A stretch of 64,000 nt of DNA from Pachyseris speciosa (taxonomy: Eukaryota; Cnidaria; Anthozoa; Scleractinia; Pachyseridae), in contig JAEMWC010000274.1 in assembly GCA_016490735.1 (NCBI GenBank), positions 372,501 to 436,500 of the forward strand, in the 5' to 3' direction. The notes beneath the pieces are model-generated. The model made no database searches, was not told the origin of the DNA, and was given only the letters and a program-made list of their open reading frames with translations. This document shows positions 10,479 through 20,028 of this stretch, piece by piece. A program made the position numbers and the translations under genes. How positions within the stretch are numbered: the stretch's first letter is position 1; every line of letters starts with the position of its first letter.

Positions 10479-10945
10479 CGCTCGGCAAGGTTGCCAATGA
10501 ATCACAGAAAAGAAAGGAGACTTCGCTCAACATTTGGGTTTCATTTTAATGGGCGTCTTCCTTTCCCTTCAAGTCTGCAAAGCGAGTCCGGCTGGCTGCA
10601 AATATTTTCATACGTTGGATAGTTTTACATGCATGTGACTGAAGCTCATTTTCATAAGAAAGAGTCAGCGGCAGGTCTCGCTTTCGTAAGGGATATTTGG
10701 AGCAACTGCGTAATGGGCAATATGGTATTAAATCTCTATTTAGGTAAAACAGGTATGCGAAAGAGTTCGTGTTGTGTCAACGATACTCTCGAAAAACCAG
10801 CAGACACAGTCCACAGTGCGTGTTCAGTGACCTGGTCTTTGAGTGGAAGTGAGCCTAGAGGCGACCTTCCTTTGATACAGACCTCTCTGTCTTTGTCATG
10901 CAAATATGGACTAGTTAGCTTAAGAAAATGATTTACATTCATAGG
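10479..10945. repeat. Intron block paralogous to 37385-37800
   Basis: Shared stretches in the same order: GCAAGGTTGCCAATGAATC versus GCAAGCTTGCCAGTGAATC, CAACATTTGGGTTTCATTT, GTGTTCAGTGACNTGGTCTT and TTTGAGTGGAAGTGA. This is another sign that intron and exon units of the LRR gene were duplicated together. The open stretch at 10629-10931 is not supported as coding because the paralogous block is not open in that frame. Confidence 0.7.
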
Positions 10946-11699
10946 CGAGGTCTGTTGTCATTCTGAGACAAATCGGTATGTCAAGAAGCGTTAGATATAT
11001 TTATTATTCATGAATGTCTTAGCCATTGAGACTAGAAACATTTTTTAGTAATACAAAAATTAACTAGAAATAGAAAGTAGCTTCAAAAAAGAAAAACAAC
11101 AACAAATAATTATTAATTGAACTATTCGCTCACACATATTGATCAAAGTCAGCATTGAAAGATGCCGTTGTTACAGAGGTTTTAAATTCCTTTGCCAAAC
11201 TTATACTAGTGAAACCTGTCAAATACATGTAATGAGGTACTTTTAGCTTTTAGAGTATTATTTCCATCGCGAAATTAGTACAACAGACAGATAAAACATG
11301 GCAAGAATACCGGCGGTAGCAGTTTGTATATTATGTCTCTGAAGATTGAGCTTAAGTCACAAAAAAGCTCAAAAAAGTGCAGAGCAAGGAACTATTTTCG
11401 GCTAATTCTACCGCTTTGGTGATCTAGGAGACTTGAATTTGTTGCTGCTTCCATCACTTCGGTTGTGAGGCTGGCAGGTGTTCTGTGAAGGAGACTCATC
11501 AATTAATTCTAAAGTCAGGAGACGTAGCATTAGCAAAAGAATCCAAATAACGTACTCACTAACGAGACCTATGCTGATTTTTGCCTCGTTCTAAATGTAT
11601 GAGACCCTTTATGAAAACGAGTATTGACAAAGATATAAAGACAGATATAGTAAATACATTTCAGACAGTCAGGTCATGATGAGCGTTGATTCTTGGTAG

Positions 11700-11771
11700 G
11701 TACTTGCACAAGAACCAGCTGAAGGAACTTCCCACAGGAATTTTTTATTACAATAGCCAGCTCCAAAAGTT
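11700..11771 (+). CDS. LRR exon 3 of window (72 bp, phase 2-2)
   Basis: Acceptor CTTGGTAG, donor GTAAGT, length 72. Encodes one LRR containing YLHKNQLKELPTGIF and closing NSQLQKL. The end is TT, giving Leu (TTG) if followed by an exon starting with G. Flanking intron sequence on both sides resembles that around the decayed exon at 52488 (shared ACTT...TTTAGTGGTGAAATGGAA after the donor), so the two are paralogues with different fates. Extracellular LRR protein fragment, intact here. Confidence 0.88.
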
Positions 11772-11958
11772 GTAAGTGACACTTCTCTTTAGTGGTGAAA
11801 TGGAACTTTTGAAACTAAAATGTGCCCTCGGTCATCGTGTAAAAGAACTCTTACCCGTTTGCTTTGTGCTCTTTAATCTTCACGGGTTCCGATATAGAAC
11901 TCGTTGTAAGTAAGAATTAGTTCATTATTTAAGAATGAGTTCATTATCTATATTTATT

Positions 11959-12251
11959 AATGTTATGGCGCGCAATAAATACACAAGACCATGTAGTGGG
12001 CAATAGTGGGCAGGGAATGTACTGGCGATTCTCGGGTAAAAACTCACCGACCGGAAAAACCCACCGGATGGGGGACCTCGGCACATGGCGCCATGCCGAG
12101 AGGGTGCCCCATGCCTGTACTGTAAGGAGGACACTGTTGCTGGAATAATTACATAGGGTCAAGTTAACCCAGCCAGAGAACAAATGTCCCCTCTCTGACG
12201 GGGCTCCAGCACAGGGCTGAAGGGGTGCCGCAGTCAACAATGCCCCGCCCA
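11959..12251 (-). repeat. Split direct repeat B2 (outer)
   Basis: 293 bases starting TTAATGTTATGGCGCGCAAT, closely matching 12601-12893. It is the outer 3' end of the element on the minus strand. Apparent open frames here come from GC-rich sequence and are not coding. Confidence 0.88.
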
Positions 12252-12400
12252 TAAAATTTATTTAAGTTATTTAGAGTTATGCGATAATAACAAAGGTTAA
12301 CAAGAATGAACTGAGGGCTTAGGAAGCCCTAACAAAACCGGTTAATGTACGAAGAACTGGTAAATGCTAATGTGACAAGATAAAAGAGTGGGTGGGAGGG

Positions 12401-12600
12401 ATTGCACTTGGAGCAAGGTAACAACTTGCGGGATTCAGAGAAGGGAGAAAATGATTAACCGCATGGTGTGTTACATTTGAATAGCGCTTACCAAATATGG
12501 GGAAGCATGTGCTATCGAGGACCGCAGAGAAAAGCGCGGGCTCACCGAAGCTAAAGGTTGCTTGCCAACATTAACCTTTATTTTATGCTAAAATAACAAT
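12401..12600 (-). repeat. Split direct repeat A2 (inner)
   Basis: 200 bases starting ATTGCACTTGGAGCAAGGTA and ending TTTTATGCTAAAATAACAAT. They match 17167-17349 except for a roughly 17-base stretch near 12530 missing from the other copy. The repeat directly abuts B1 at 12601. Confidence 0.88.
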
Positions 12601-12893
12601 TAATGTTATGGCGCGCAATAAAGACACAAGACCATGTAGTGGGTAATAGTGGGCAGGGAATGTACTGGCAAGGCTCGGATAAAAACCCACTGACCGGAAA
12701 ACCCACCGGATGGGGGGCCTCGGCACATGGCGCCATGCTGAGGGGGTGCCCCATGCCTGTACTGCAAGGAGGACACTGTTGCTGGAATAATTACATGGGG
12801 CCAAGTTAACCCAGCCAGAGAACAAATGTCCCCTCCCTTACAGGGCTCTAGCACAGGGCTGAAGGGTTGCCGCAGGCAGCAATTCCCCGCCCA
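12601..12893 (-). repeat. Split direct repeat B1 (inner)
   Basis: The inner partner of 11959-12251, placed immediately next to A2. The adjacency B1-A2 is the diagnostic feature of split-direct-repeat elements. Confidence 0.88.
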
Positions 12894-13297
12894 CAGACGT
12901 CGAATTTAACGAGAAAGTCCCCTGTCTTGGGCCCAAGAAACTACGTAACAAACAGGGTACCCCAGGCCAGAACACGACAGGAGGTGCAAGGCATTAGGTA
13001 TGGGGAGACCTTGGCTCCAAAGGGGCGAGAGAAAGCGAGGCCGACCGCCTGTGGAGGGGTGGCCTGGGGGCCCATGTAATAGTAGGAATGAACCTGAGAT
13101 TAATTGACAAACTATGAACCTAACAATAAATAACAGTGTTCTCAACGTATCTAAAGTAATCATCAGTTAAGGCAAGATGCCAAGTTCTTGGGTTGTGAAC
13201 CTGAGATTAATTGAGACTAAGAATTACAACGCAACAATAAAAATTAGTAACAAGCAGACATCATAGTGTTTCAATGTACCGGTATCTAAAATAGTTA

Positions 13298-13958
13298 TCA
13301 GTTAAGGCAGGAAGCCAAGTTCTTGGGTACTTCGAGGATAGCCTCTTTGGGGGTCTTGATATAAGTTTGGTAAGCATTAGTTTGCCCCTTTCCGAGGACT
13401 TTGATTAGCCAATCAGGAAGTCCAACTGTTCCCGTTGTTGTGGCTGCGCCAATACGAAGGCTGTGTGAGGAAAAATTTGCACTGTCCAGGCCACAGACAT
13501 GGAGTAGGGAACCCACGTTGTTGTTAAGCGATGTGCGGGTAAGATTGCGCCCATCGGTGAATTTGAAGAGAGAAGGTACTCTGTCCATGTGTTTGAAGAA
13601 GATAGTCTTGGAGAGCGGTGACCGCGCAGGCGGTAGAGTTTGACCTAGCTATAGTGAGTTTGGCTGTCTCGCGGAAAGGCTCAGTTCTGGACTACTTAAT
13701 AGTAATTTCAAGAAAATTCGGATTGAGAAGATTAGGTTTAAAATTGATATCAGCTCTGGATAAGTGGATATAGGGAACAAACTTGCCATTGCAGGTGATT
13801 TCACTGCTTCGTAGAAAACCAAAAAAGGCTAGGGTAAAAGCAGCCCATAACATGGAAGAGTCAACGTCCTGAGAGTGAAAAGGTTGTAACTTAGCGTAGA
13901 TTTGTTGGAGAACTGTAATGGTGATGGGGTAGCGTGCCCGCTTAGAAGCGCTCTGCAA
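13298..13958 (-). pseudogene. Tyrosine recombinase of the DIRS-like element, broken
   Basis: Two open segments give the catalytic domain of a lambda-integrase-type tyrosine recombinase, which would insert the circular DNA intermediate. Segment 13692-13958 carries LAFFGFLRSSEI with the first catalytic Arg. Segment 13298-13588 carries FSSHSLRIGAA (the H-x-x-R pair) and NAYQTYIKTP with the nucleophile Tyr. The usual RWQS-like stretch before the Tyr reads GKGQT here, a change at a normally conserved site. Stops lie between the two segments (13589-13691). It is the last gene before the B1 repeat. Confidence 0.82.
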
Positions 13959-14263
13959 GCATTTTATGCCTCACAACGTTTTATAAAGGTGGGGCATGGA
14001 GGTGAAGTCCAGCGGAAAACCAAACTCAGTATGCAGGTATTTTACTGCTGCCAGGTAAACTTTTATAGTGCCATAAGAAACTGTATTAGACAGGTGGGTA
14101 GCAAAGTGCATCAAGGTAGCCTCACGGCTGGGTTGTAAAGGGGTATCAGGGGGAACAATCCCATGGTGTAAATAGAAGCGAATAAATTAGCGTTCCCCAG
14201 ATGAATAGGTACGGCGGGTGGCTGCTGCAATGGAATGGTAGATGAAACTGGCCGCTTGCAGAG

Positions 14264-15883
14264 TCAAACTCTGGTCAGGGAATGAAGGATCTGGCAAGGA
14301 AAAGGCGATGCATCCGGTGCGAGAAAGTGGAAACGGGCTATCTGAAAGCGAGAGAGACTGTCAGCGATGCCATTGTCAAGGCCAGAGACATGTTTGGCAG
14401 AAAAAGTAAAATTGAACTTTAAGGTCTGCAGGGTGATTAAACGAACGAGATTTATAATCCAGGGTATTTTTGAGCTCTTTGCAGAGAGAATAGCAACGAT
14501 TGCTTGGTTGTCGCAGTGGAAGCAAATTCTCCTATTAGCCCATAAGGGAGCCCAGAGCATGCAGGCCCGGTAAATTGGGTAGAGCTCTTGCCACTGGATG
14601 CTTATGCCTGTGGCAGAATTGAGCTGATGGGACGGGAGCCATCTACCCTGGTACCACCACTTATTGAAGAAACCCCCGTAGCCAAAGGAACCAGCAGCTT
14701 CTGTAAAATGGTGGATTTGGGGGGAGGGCTCAGTAAAGGAGGGGAGGGGGAGAAAAAGGTTAACCCCGTTCCACTGGTCAAGGAAAAGTTGCCACATAAG
14801 AATGTCCTTCCTCAACTCTTGGTTGAGAGAAATAAAATGCCCAGGGTGGTGGACCCCTCGAGTGACATTGATAATCCGTTGCATGAAGGGGCGACCAGGG
14901 GAGATAACCCGACAGGCAAATTGTAAAGTCCCAATGAGGGATTGGAGGTCGCGTAGACGACAAGATCTTTTGGAGGACCAGGACGCAAGCATTAAGCGGG
15001 TATTGTGTAGTTTGTCAATTGGCAGCCTGGCTTCCATACGGACCGAGTCAAGTGTTATACCTAAAAACTCAAGGCACTAGGTGGGACGGAAAGTCTTCTT
15101 TGGGGCAAGAGGAATATTTAGGTCCTCAAATACGGTAAGGACCTGACAAAGAGCGGTGGCGCAACGGGAGAGTGGAGGGGGCTGGGCGATAAAGAAGTCA
15201 TCCAGTAAATGGATAATGGAAGGGATGTTAAGGTGGTTTTTGACTAGCCATTCCAGGGCATCAAAGAGTTGGTTGAAAAGGTAGGGAGCACTTCTAAAGC
15301 CAAAGGGGAGAGCTTTGTCAAAAAAGAAGACCTTCCAGGACATACCCAATAATTCTCAATCATCGGCATGAACAGGAATAATGCATGTTCGAGGACCAAT
15401 GAGATAGCGTCATCAATTCGAATATAGTGGAGGGTGAACAGTTCAAGTGGGATGTTGGTGGCCTGACCATCGGGGGACCCTTTGGGGAAAGAGAGGTGGA
15501 AAATAGGGCGCTATTTTGGCTATTCTTTTTGGGGACCAGGCCAAAGGGATGGATCTGGAAATTTGGGAAAGGAGGGGGGGGGGGGGGTTCGAAAGGGCCT
15601 GCAACGCGCCCAAGTTCAACTTCTTTTAGACGGTTTTCTTCAATGAGAAAGGGGTGTTCATAGGCCGAAGGAAGGTTTCTAGCTGTTTTGGGGAGACGGT
15701 TGCCTAAGTAGCCCACCCGAAAACCCTGGGCTGGCCCAGCAGTGAGGTTAGCTATAAAGTTCTGATTGGGGTGGGTCTTAAGGAGATCGGTTAAGAGGGA
15801 AATGTTTACAGGTGTCTTAGGTTTTAAGGACGGCAGGGCTTCAGCGGTTTGATGATTTCTTATCAGCCTGGCTTCTAGTTTTT
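14264..15883 (-). pseudogene. Reverse transcriptase and RNase H of the DIRS-like element, broken
   Basis: The N-terminal RT (15360-15716 and upstream) has HPFLIEENRLKEV and HPFGLVPKK. The palm segment (15077-15349) has FFFDKALPFGFRSAPYLFNQ (motif B region) and HLLDDFF, the YxDD-like catalytic motif. Segment 14264-15037 continues through the connection and RNase H, with LDNGIADSLSR and FHCDNQAIVAIL. The segments are separated by a frameshift near 15355 and an in-frame stop near 15075. A G/C homopolymer and proline run (15572-15585) lies in the N-terminal part. DIRS-type RTs have this order, with the recombinase downstream. Confidence 0.83.
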
Positions 15884-17110
15884 TTAAGGGGGGTCATCGT
15901 GGTGGTATGCTGGGCGGTCTCCATAGCAGGTTTTGCAGCGGTGGCTGAAAGGACAGGGGTCTTGGCTGCATTTGGTCCCTCGGTTGTAATTGTTGCAGAA
16001 TCCCCGTTGTGTATTGTTGGGTCTAAGGGCGGAAAGGGAGCACCCATAAGAATAATGATCCCCACTTGCGCTAAAGGAGCAGCGAGATTTGGCTTGCCCA
16101 GTAAACTTCAAGAGGTATAGTTGGGTATCACGTATCCCCCAATTGAGAGAAAGATTGCCTGCCGCTTTCCGACGGAAATCGATGTCATAAGAGAGCCATG
16201 CAAACCCTGCGAATTTCCGTTGGGCTGATCGGATGATCTCCTGGTAGATGAACATCTCGACTGCCCTCCGGGGAAAGGAGGTGAGCAAAATCGTACTGTA
16301 TACGGCGAAGGCGGACAGCCATTTATCGATAGAATCAACATGCGTTTTTTTCTTGCGGGTGTTAGGGAGATCTACCTGTTTCCCGCCAACGGATATGGAC
16401 AACCCGGTAAGCTTGTTATGGGTTAGAAGGGACGAGTTTCCTGGCAGCAGCAAATCAAACTCAACGCACTCACCGCGTAAAATAGTTTGCTTGGTCTTTT
16501 TTGAAACGTGATCAGCGACAGAAGATGATGGTGTTATCGCAGGTAGAGGGAGGTCGGCGCTTGCAGACGTAGACGGCGGTGAAAGTAGACTCGCCACAAA
16601 GGTTGGGTCCGCAAGTTGTCGAGTTGTTGAGGGCTGAGATATTGAAGCAGACGCTAGAGGCGCTGTTGGGAGCGACGAGGCACTTTGCAGGAGTGGCATG
16701 AAGTTCCTCAGCTTTTGATTGACGATGTTGCCGATCAGCGTAGCTAGATGTGTTTGATCGTGTGCGGGGTTCGCGGTGAGGGAATCGTTGCGGTCGCCAT
16801 CTTGGACAACGTCTTCATGGTTGTTAACGTTTTGTTGGGCTGTTGTGTTGTCGGGTAATCCGTCCTCTGGCGTAGGATCGCGGGGCTCATCATGAACATC
16901 GCTTCCACCGTGTTCTTGGCGGTTTAGGCGAAGACGTTTAGCAGCCGATGCGGAGGCGTCAGCGTTTCTCGAGCGTGTGACCAGGGAAGGATTCGAAGGA
17001 GAGATCGAACCGAGCCGCTCTATCAACTGCTCACGCGAACCCGTGATCTGCAAACTATTCTGCGCCAACAGGAGACGTAGAACTTCGTTGCTGAGCCCAG
17101 AGAGTTCCAT
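15884..17110 (-). CDS. Gag-like protein with SAP domain and Cys/His zinc motif
   Basis: An uninterrupted frame of about 408 residues if the start is taken at 17110; an upstream in-frame Met at 17182 would add 24 residues from the repeat and is less likely. Residues 1-35 (MELSGLSNEVLRLLLAQNSL onward) look like a SAP DNA-binding helix pair. A low-complexity Ser/Thr/Pro region follows. The C-terminus is rich in Cys and His (GFCNNYNRGTKCSQDPCPFSH, split as C-x8-C-x4-C-x3-H, then CKTC), like a CCCH finger. It probably packages or binds nucleic acid. This is the only intact frame in the element. Gag by position and composition. Confidence 0.72.
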   Translation of the reverse strand: MELSGLSNEVLRLLLAQNSLQITGSREQLIERLGSISPSNPSLVTRSRNADASASAAKRLRLNRQEHGGSDVHDEPRDPTPEDGLPDNTTAQQNVNNHEDVVQDGDRNDSLTANPAHDQTHLATLIGNIVNQKLRNFMPLLQSASSLPTAPLASASISQPSTTRQLADPTFVASLLSPPSTSASADLPLPAITPSSSVADHVSKKTKQTILRGECVEFDLLLPGNSSLLTHNKLTGLSISVGGKQVDLPNTRKKKTHVDSIDKWLSAFAVYSTILLTSFPRRAVEMFIYQEIIRSAQRKFAGFAWLSYDIDFRRKAAGNLSLNWGIRDTQLYLLKFTGQAKSRCSFSASGDHYSYGCSLSALRPNNTQRGFCNNYNRGTKCSQDPCPFSHRCKTCYGDRPAYHHDDPP

Positions 17111-17166
17111 GAGGTACAGTATCAGTGAATGGCAGGAAAAAATAACAATGGTTGATTGATTGATTG

Positions 17167-17349
17167 ATTGCACTTGGAGCAAAGTAACAGCTTGCAGGAC
17201 TCAGAGAAGGGAGAAAATGATTAACCACATGGTGTAGTACATTTGAATTGCGCTTACCAAATATGGGAAAGCATGTGCTATCGAGGACCGCAGAGAAGCT
17301 AAAGGTTGCTTGCCAACATTAACCTTTATTTTATGCTAAAATAACAATT
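17167..17349 (-). repeat. Split direct repeat A1 (outer)
   Basis: Outer 5' end of the element on the minus strand, matching 12401-12600. It abuts a short TTGA simple repeat (17153-17170) and lies about 60 bases before the probable gag start. Confidence 0.88.
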
Positions 17350-17841
17350 AACTAATGAACTCTTAACTACAACCTTTTCTTCATGCGGCTTCCTTTACCA
17401 TGACAAGCGCTTAACTCCTGGATATACAGGCTAACGCACACCCCACTGCCGAAGAGGTAAGGTGGTTCTACTTCCTTCGAAACCCTCCGGGTTCGAGGAC
17501 TATTAGATAGGCACGACGCGGTTTTATCGCTCGGCTAAATGATGAGTTCAAATCTCGTTTTCTCCCCCAAAACATGAGTGCAACTTATACATTATAAGTT
17601 GAACCCATCACTTCGACAATATTGGTAATGACTTTAAGACTAGCTTATTGTCAGAGGGACGTTATAACCATCCACAGCATTACGTCACAAAACTTGTTTT
17701 TTATGTTGGTATGGAAATCTCCTCTTAACTCTCTTTTGTTTTGTTTTGGTTTTGTATTTTGTATTTTGTATTTTTCCTTTAAGTAATTTAATCGATGATT
17801 GAATAATAGTCACAAGTCAATGTCTTATTTCTTTCTTGTAG
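17350..17841. other. Intron, no gene
   Basis: AT-rich with TTTTGTATTTTG runs near 17740-17775 before the acceptor of the 17842 exon. A CCGGGTTCGAGGAC near 17488 resembles a pol III B-box, but no tRNA fold is present. Confidence 0.5.
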
Positions 17842-17913
17842 GGCTTTGTCAGAAACCAAGCTGGAACGTTTACCAGTTGGAGCTTTCAATAATAATAGCA
17901 AGCTGACATATCT
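17842..17913 (+). CDS. LRR exon 4 of window (72 bp, phase 2-2), divergent
   Basis: Acceptor TTCTTGTAG, donor GTAAGG, length 72. The translation contains ALSETKLERLPVGAFNN and closes SKLTYL. It keeps the LRR frame (Leu, Pro, Gly, Phe positions), but the usual Asn of LxxN is Thr and the sequence is much less like the other exons, so it is an older member or follows a different repeat position in the protein. The phase matches the others. Confidence 0.8.
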
Positions 17914-18955
17914 GTAAGGAGAATTATTCATTTGTTTTCATACCCGCCAGATAGCATAACGGAAAACTTTCCTGGAAAACGGAAAGCGGTAGCCCTTTCT
18001 GTCGTACAAATTCGTACGACTGGGTCTTAACATTTTCCCGCATGACATTTTGTACGTGTTTTTCGCAATTCCCCGAGGGTAGGAGGTCAAAACTGACGGC
18101 TCTATCTGCCTTGGCACGCGGGTCACGCCAGCTGTAGCTTGTTTTAAGCGATCAACTGCAGCTAACAATTCGGTAGGTATTTGATTTGTAAGTGTGTTTT
18201 CGAGTCATTTTCCACCTCAGAAGCCCCCTGCCTGGCATCATAAAGCTGTGTTGGTGGGTAAAGGGAATCCTCTGGAAGGAAACAGAGGTGAGAAGCAATT
18301 TCACACAAAGTGGAGCGCCAAAATTGTTCGATGGAGCCATGGCGATTCGCGAAGTGAAGTTGTGTTCCTAGCCGTTCTTTGAGTGGATTTCGTGGCCTCG
18401 CATGGCAATTTTGGCGAGTTTTGACCTGTAAATAATGCAACTGATCGGTGCAATATTTTGTCAGCAGGACCGGGTGGCTCGACACTTATAAAAAATATCT
18501 GAAATGGAAATTGGCGGACTACTATGCGGCTGTTATCCAAGAATATCCCAGAATTCCTTTCGGTCGCAAACGCGAGAATTACAGACAGTGAGAGGAACTG
18601 AAATCAAATAGCGTTATCCACATCGCGCGAAAGAAGTAAGCAGAAAAATGTGGAATAGATTGCAAGAATTGGAGTCGAAGTTCGCTGCCAATGTAGACTT
18701 TTAGCTTCAAGAGGAACTAAAAAAAATTAAAAACTTCAAGAGAAAGTTGCGTATGTTTTGGTGTTGTCCGAGGCCGTTTTTCGGTTTTACAGCAGAATAA
18801 TTGGTCATATTCAATGAAAATTGTTTTTTTTTTGTCAGTTTACGTGGTTATAAAGTCTAAAGAAGTAAGCATTTATATACTCATTGTTGAGCTACTTACT
18901 TCTTCTTTTTCTTTTTTTTTTTTTTTCTTTTCTTTTTAAAATAATACATTTCATA
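17914..18955. other. No recognisable gene
   Basis: Intron sequence. Overlapping short frames at 18152-18540 on the minus strand lack motifs and are not supported. A poly-T tract lies at 18900-18937. Confidence 0.5.
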
Positions 18956-18959
18956 TTTC

Positions 18960-19185
18960 ATGCTGTCCCCGCAATTCGTATGATGTATCCTATATTGTCA
19001 GGAAGCCTATAGTTCATAAGCCCCCGGCTTCTATATAGGCTTTCTTGTCATTATCACCTTAAACATTTGTAGTCTATTGTCTTAAGTTTAAGTTATTATA
19101 AATTTCTTGTGTTTCGTATTTTTTAATTTTGTATTTTTATGTGGTTAATGGCAAATAAATGGAAAATGGAAATGGAAATGGAAAT
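18960..19185 (+). mobile_element. LINE 3' UTR fragment with ATGGAA tail
   Basis: A 3' UTR-like stretch ending GGCAAATAAATGG and then about four ATGGAA repeats. This layout (AATAAA plus short tandem tail) is that of CR1/L2-type LINEs. No coding portion precedes it, so it is a strongly 5'-truncated insertion. Left border approximate. Confidence 0.6.
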
Positions 19186-20028
19186 TATTCTATTATCCTT
19201 AGCAATGTGAAACAAATATGTTTTCGAGAAAACATGTTTTAATTACAATTTATTATTCACAGACTTCATGTCTGCAGTTCGTCCTGTTATTATACTAGTA
19301 AATATAGGGTTTTAAGTGTTTTAAATAATCTCCTTGTGTTAGTTTGGCTGAGGTATGGACTGTTTGAAACACTATAAGTCATGATTTCTTTCAGGAGCAC
19401 CCAACGACAAGTTTCGAGAGATATCTGTTCGGTGAAGGGAAGTTCGCCTTATAGTCCAGTCATTTTGAGGATTGACCTGCAACTAATTGCAACAGAAACT
19501 TTCTCCTTGCCAATTATACAGAATTAACCCCAAGAACAACATACTAAAAGTCCCAGAAGATTAAAGCAGGGAACACCGCCAAAATGCTATGGGGAAAAAC
19601 AAGCTCGTTGCTGAGACATGAAAACGAAGCTGAAAAACAGAAGTTGTTCAATTTCCTTGTTTATCGTCAGAAGTACACTAAAATTGTCAAAAACGGATTG
19701 CCTCTACTAAAAACTTGTGTACAGACATTTATCTGATGCCAAACAAGAAGAAAAATCGCTCGTAACAACAGTAGATCGTATTGGCATTCTAGGCGTTATG
19801 CTTCGCCTTATGACGGTCCACACAACAGAATTTTTAAGATGCGACACTAATCTGAAATATGCAGTTGTGCTTAACATCTGGTTCACAAACGTGATAAACG
19901 TGAAATTGATGTTCTGGTTACTAAATTCTGACATTTTTCTCAAAGTTTAAAGTTTCTCTTTTTGTTTTTTTATAAATTTTCACTGTTGCAATGTACCCAT
20001 TAATCTTCTTCAACTTTCATCGTCATTA
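19186..20028. other. No supported gene
   Basis: AT-rich spacer. A possible acceptor (TTTCTTTCAG) at 19394 precedes a short open run to a stop near 19527, but the translation is not LRR-like. Not called as an exon. Confidence 0.5.

Larger units (their letters stand above)
11959..17349 (-). mobile_element. DIRS-like tyrosine-recombinase retrotransposon with split direct repeats
   Basis: A 5.4-kb minus-strand element with the order gag, reverse transcriptase plus RNase H, tyrosine recombinase. The repeats have the split layout known for PAT- and Ngaro-type elements: A1 (17167-17349), coding region, B1 (12601-12893) directly abutting A2 (12401-12600), then B2 (11959-12251). The B1-A2 junction equals the joined outer termini, as expected for replication through a circle. 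No LTRs, no DDE integrase, and no target-site duplication expected. It sits in the intron between the LRR exons at 11700 and 17842. The genes carry stops, so the copy is dead. Confidence 0.85.

Noticed and set aside
10629..10931. 100-codon plus-strand frame
   Set aside because: It lies in an intron block with a paralogue at 37385-37800 in which the frame is not open.
11925..12854. Minus- and plus-strand frames of 60-100 codons with similar sequences
   Set aside because: They fall within the repeated termini of the DIRS-like element and simply duplicate each other.
19395..19527. Possible alternative terminal exon after a TTTCAG acceptor
   Set aside because: The translation does not fit the LRR pattern. 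Part of it (GACCTGCAACTAATTGCAAC) recurs in inverted form near 23490, so it is probably repeat-derived.
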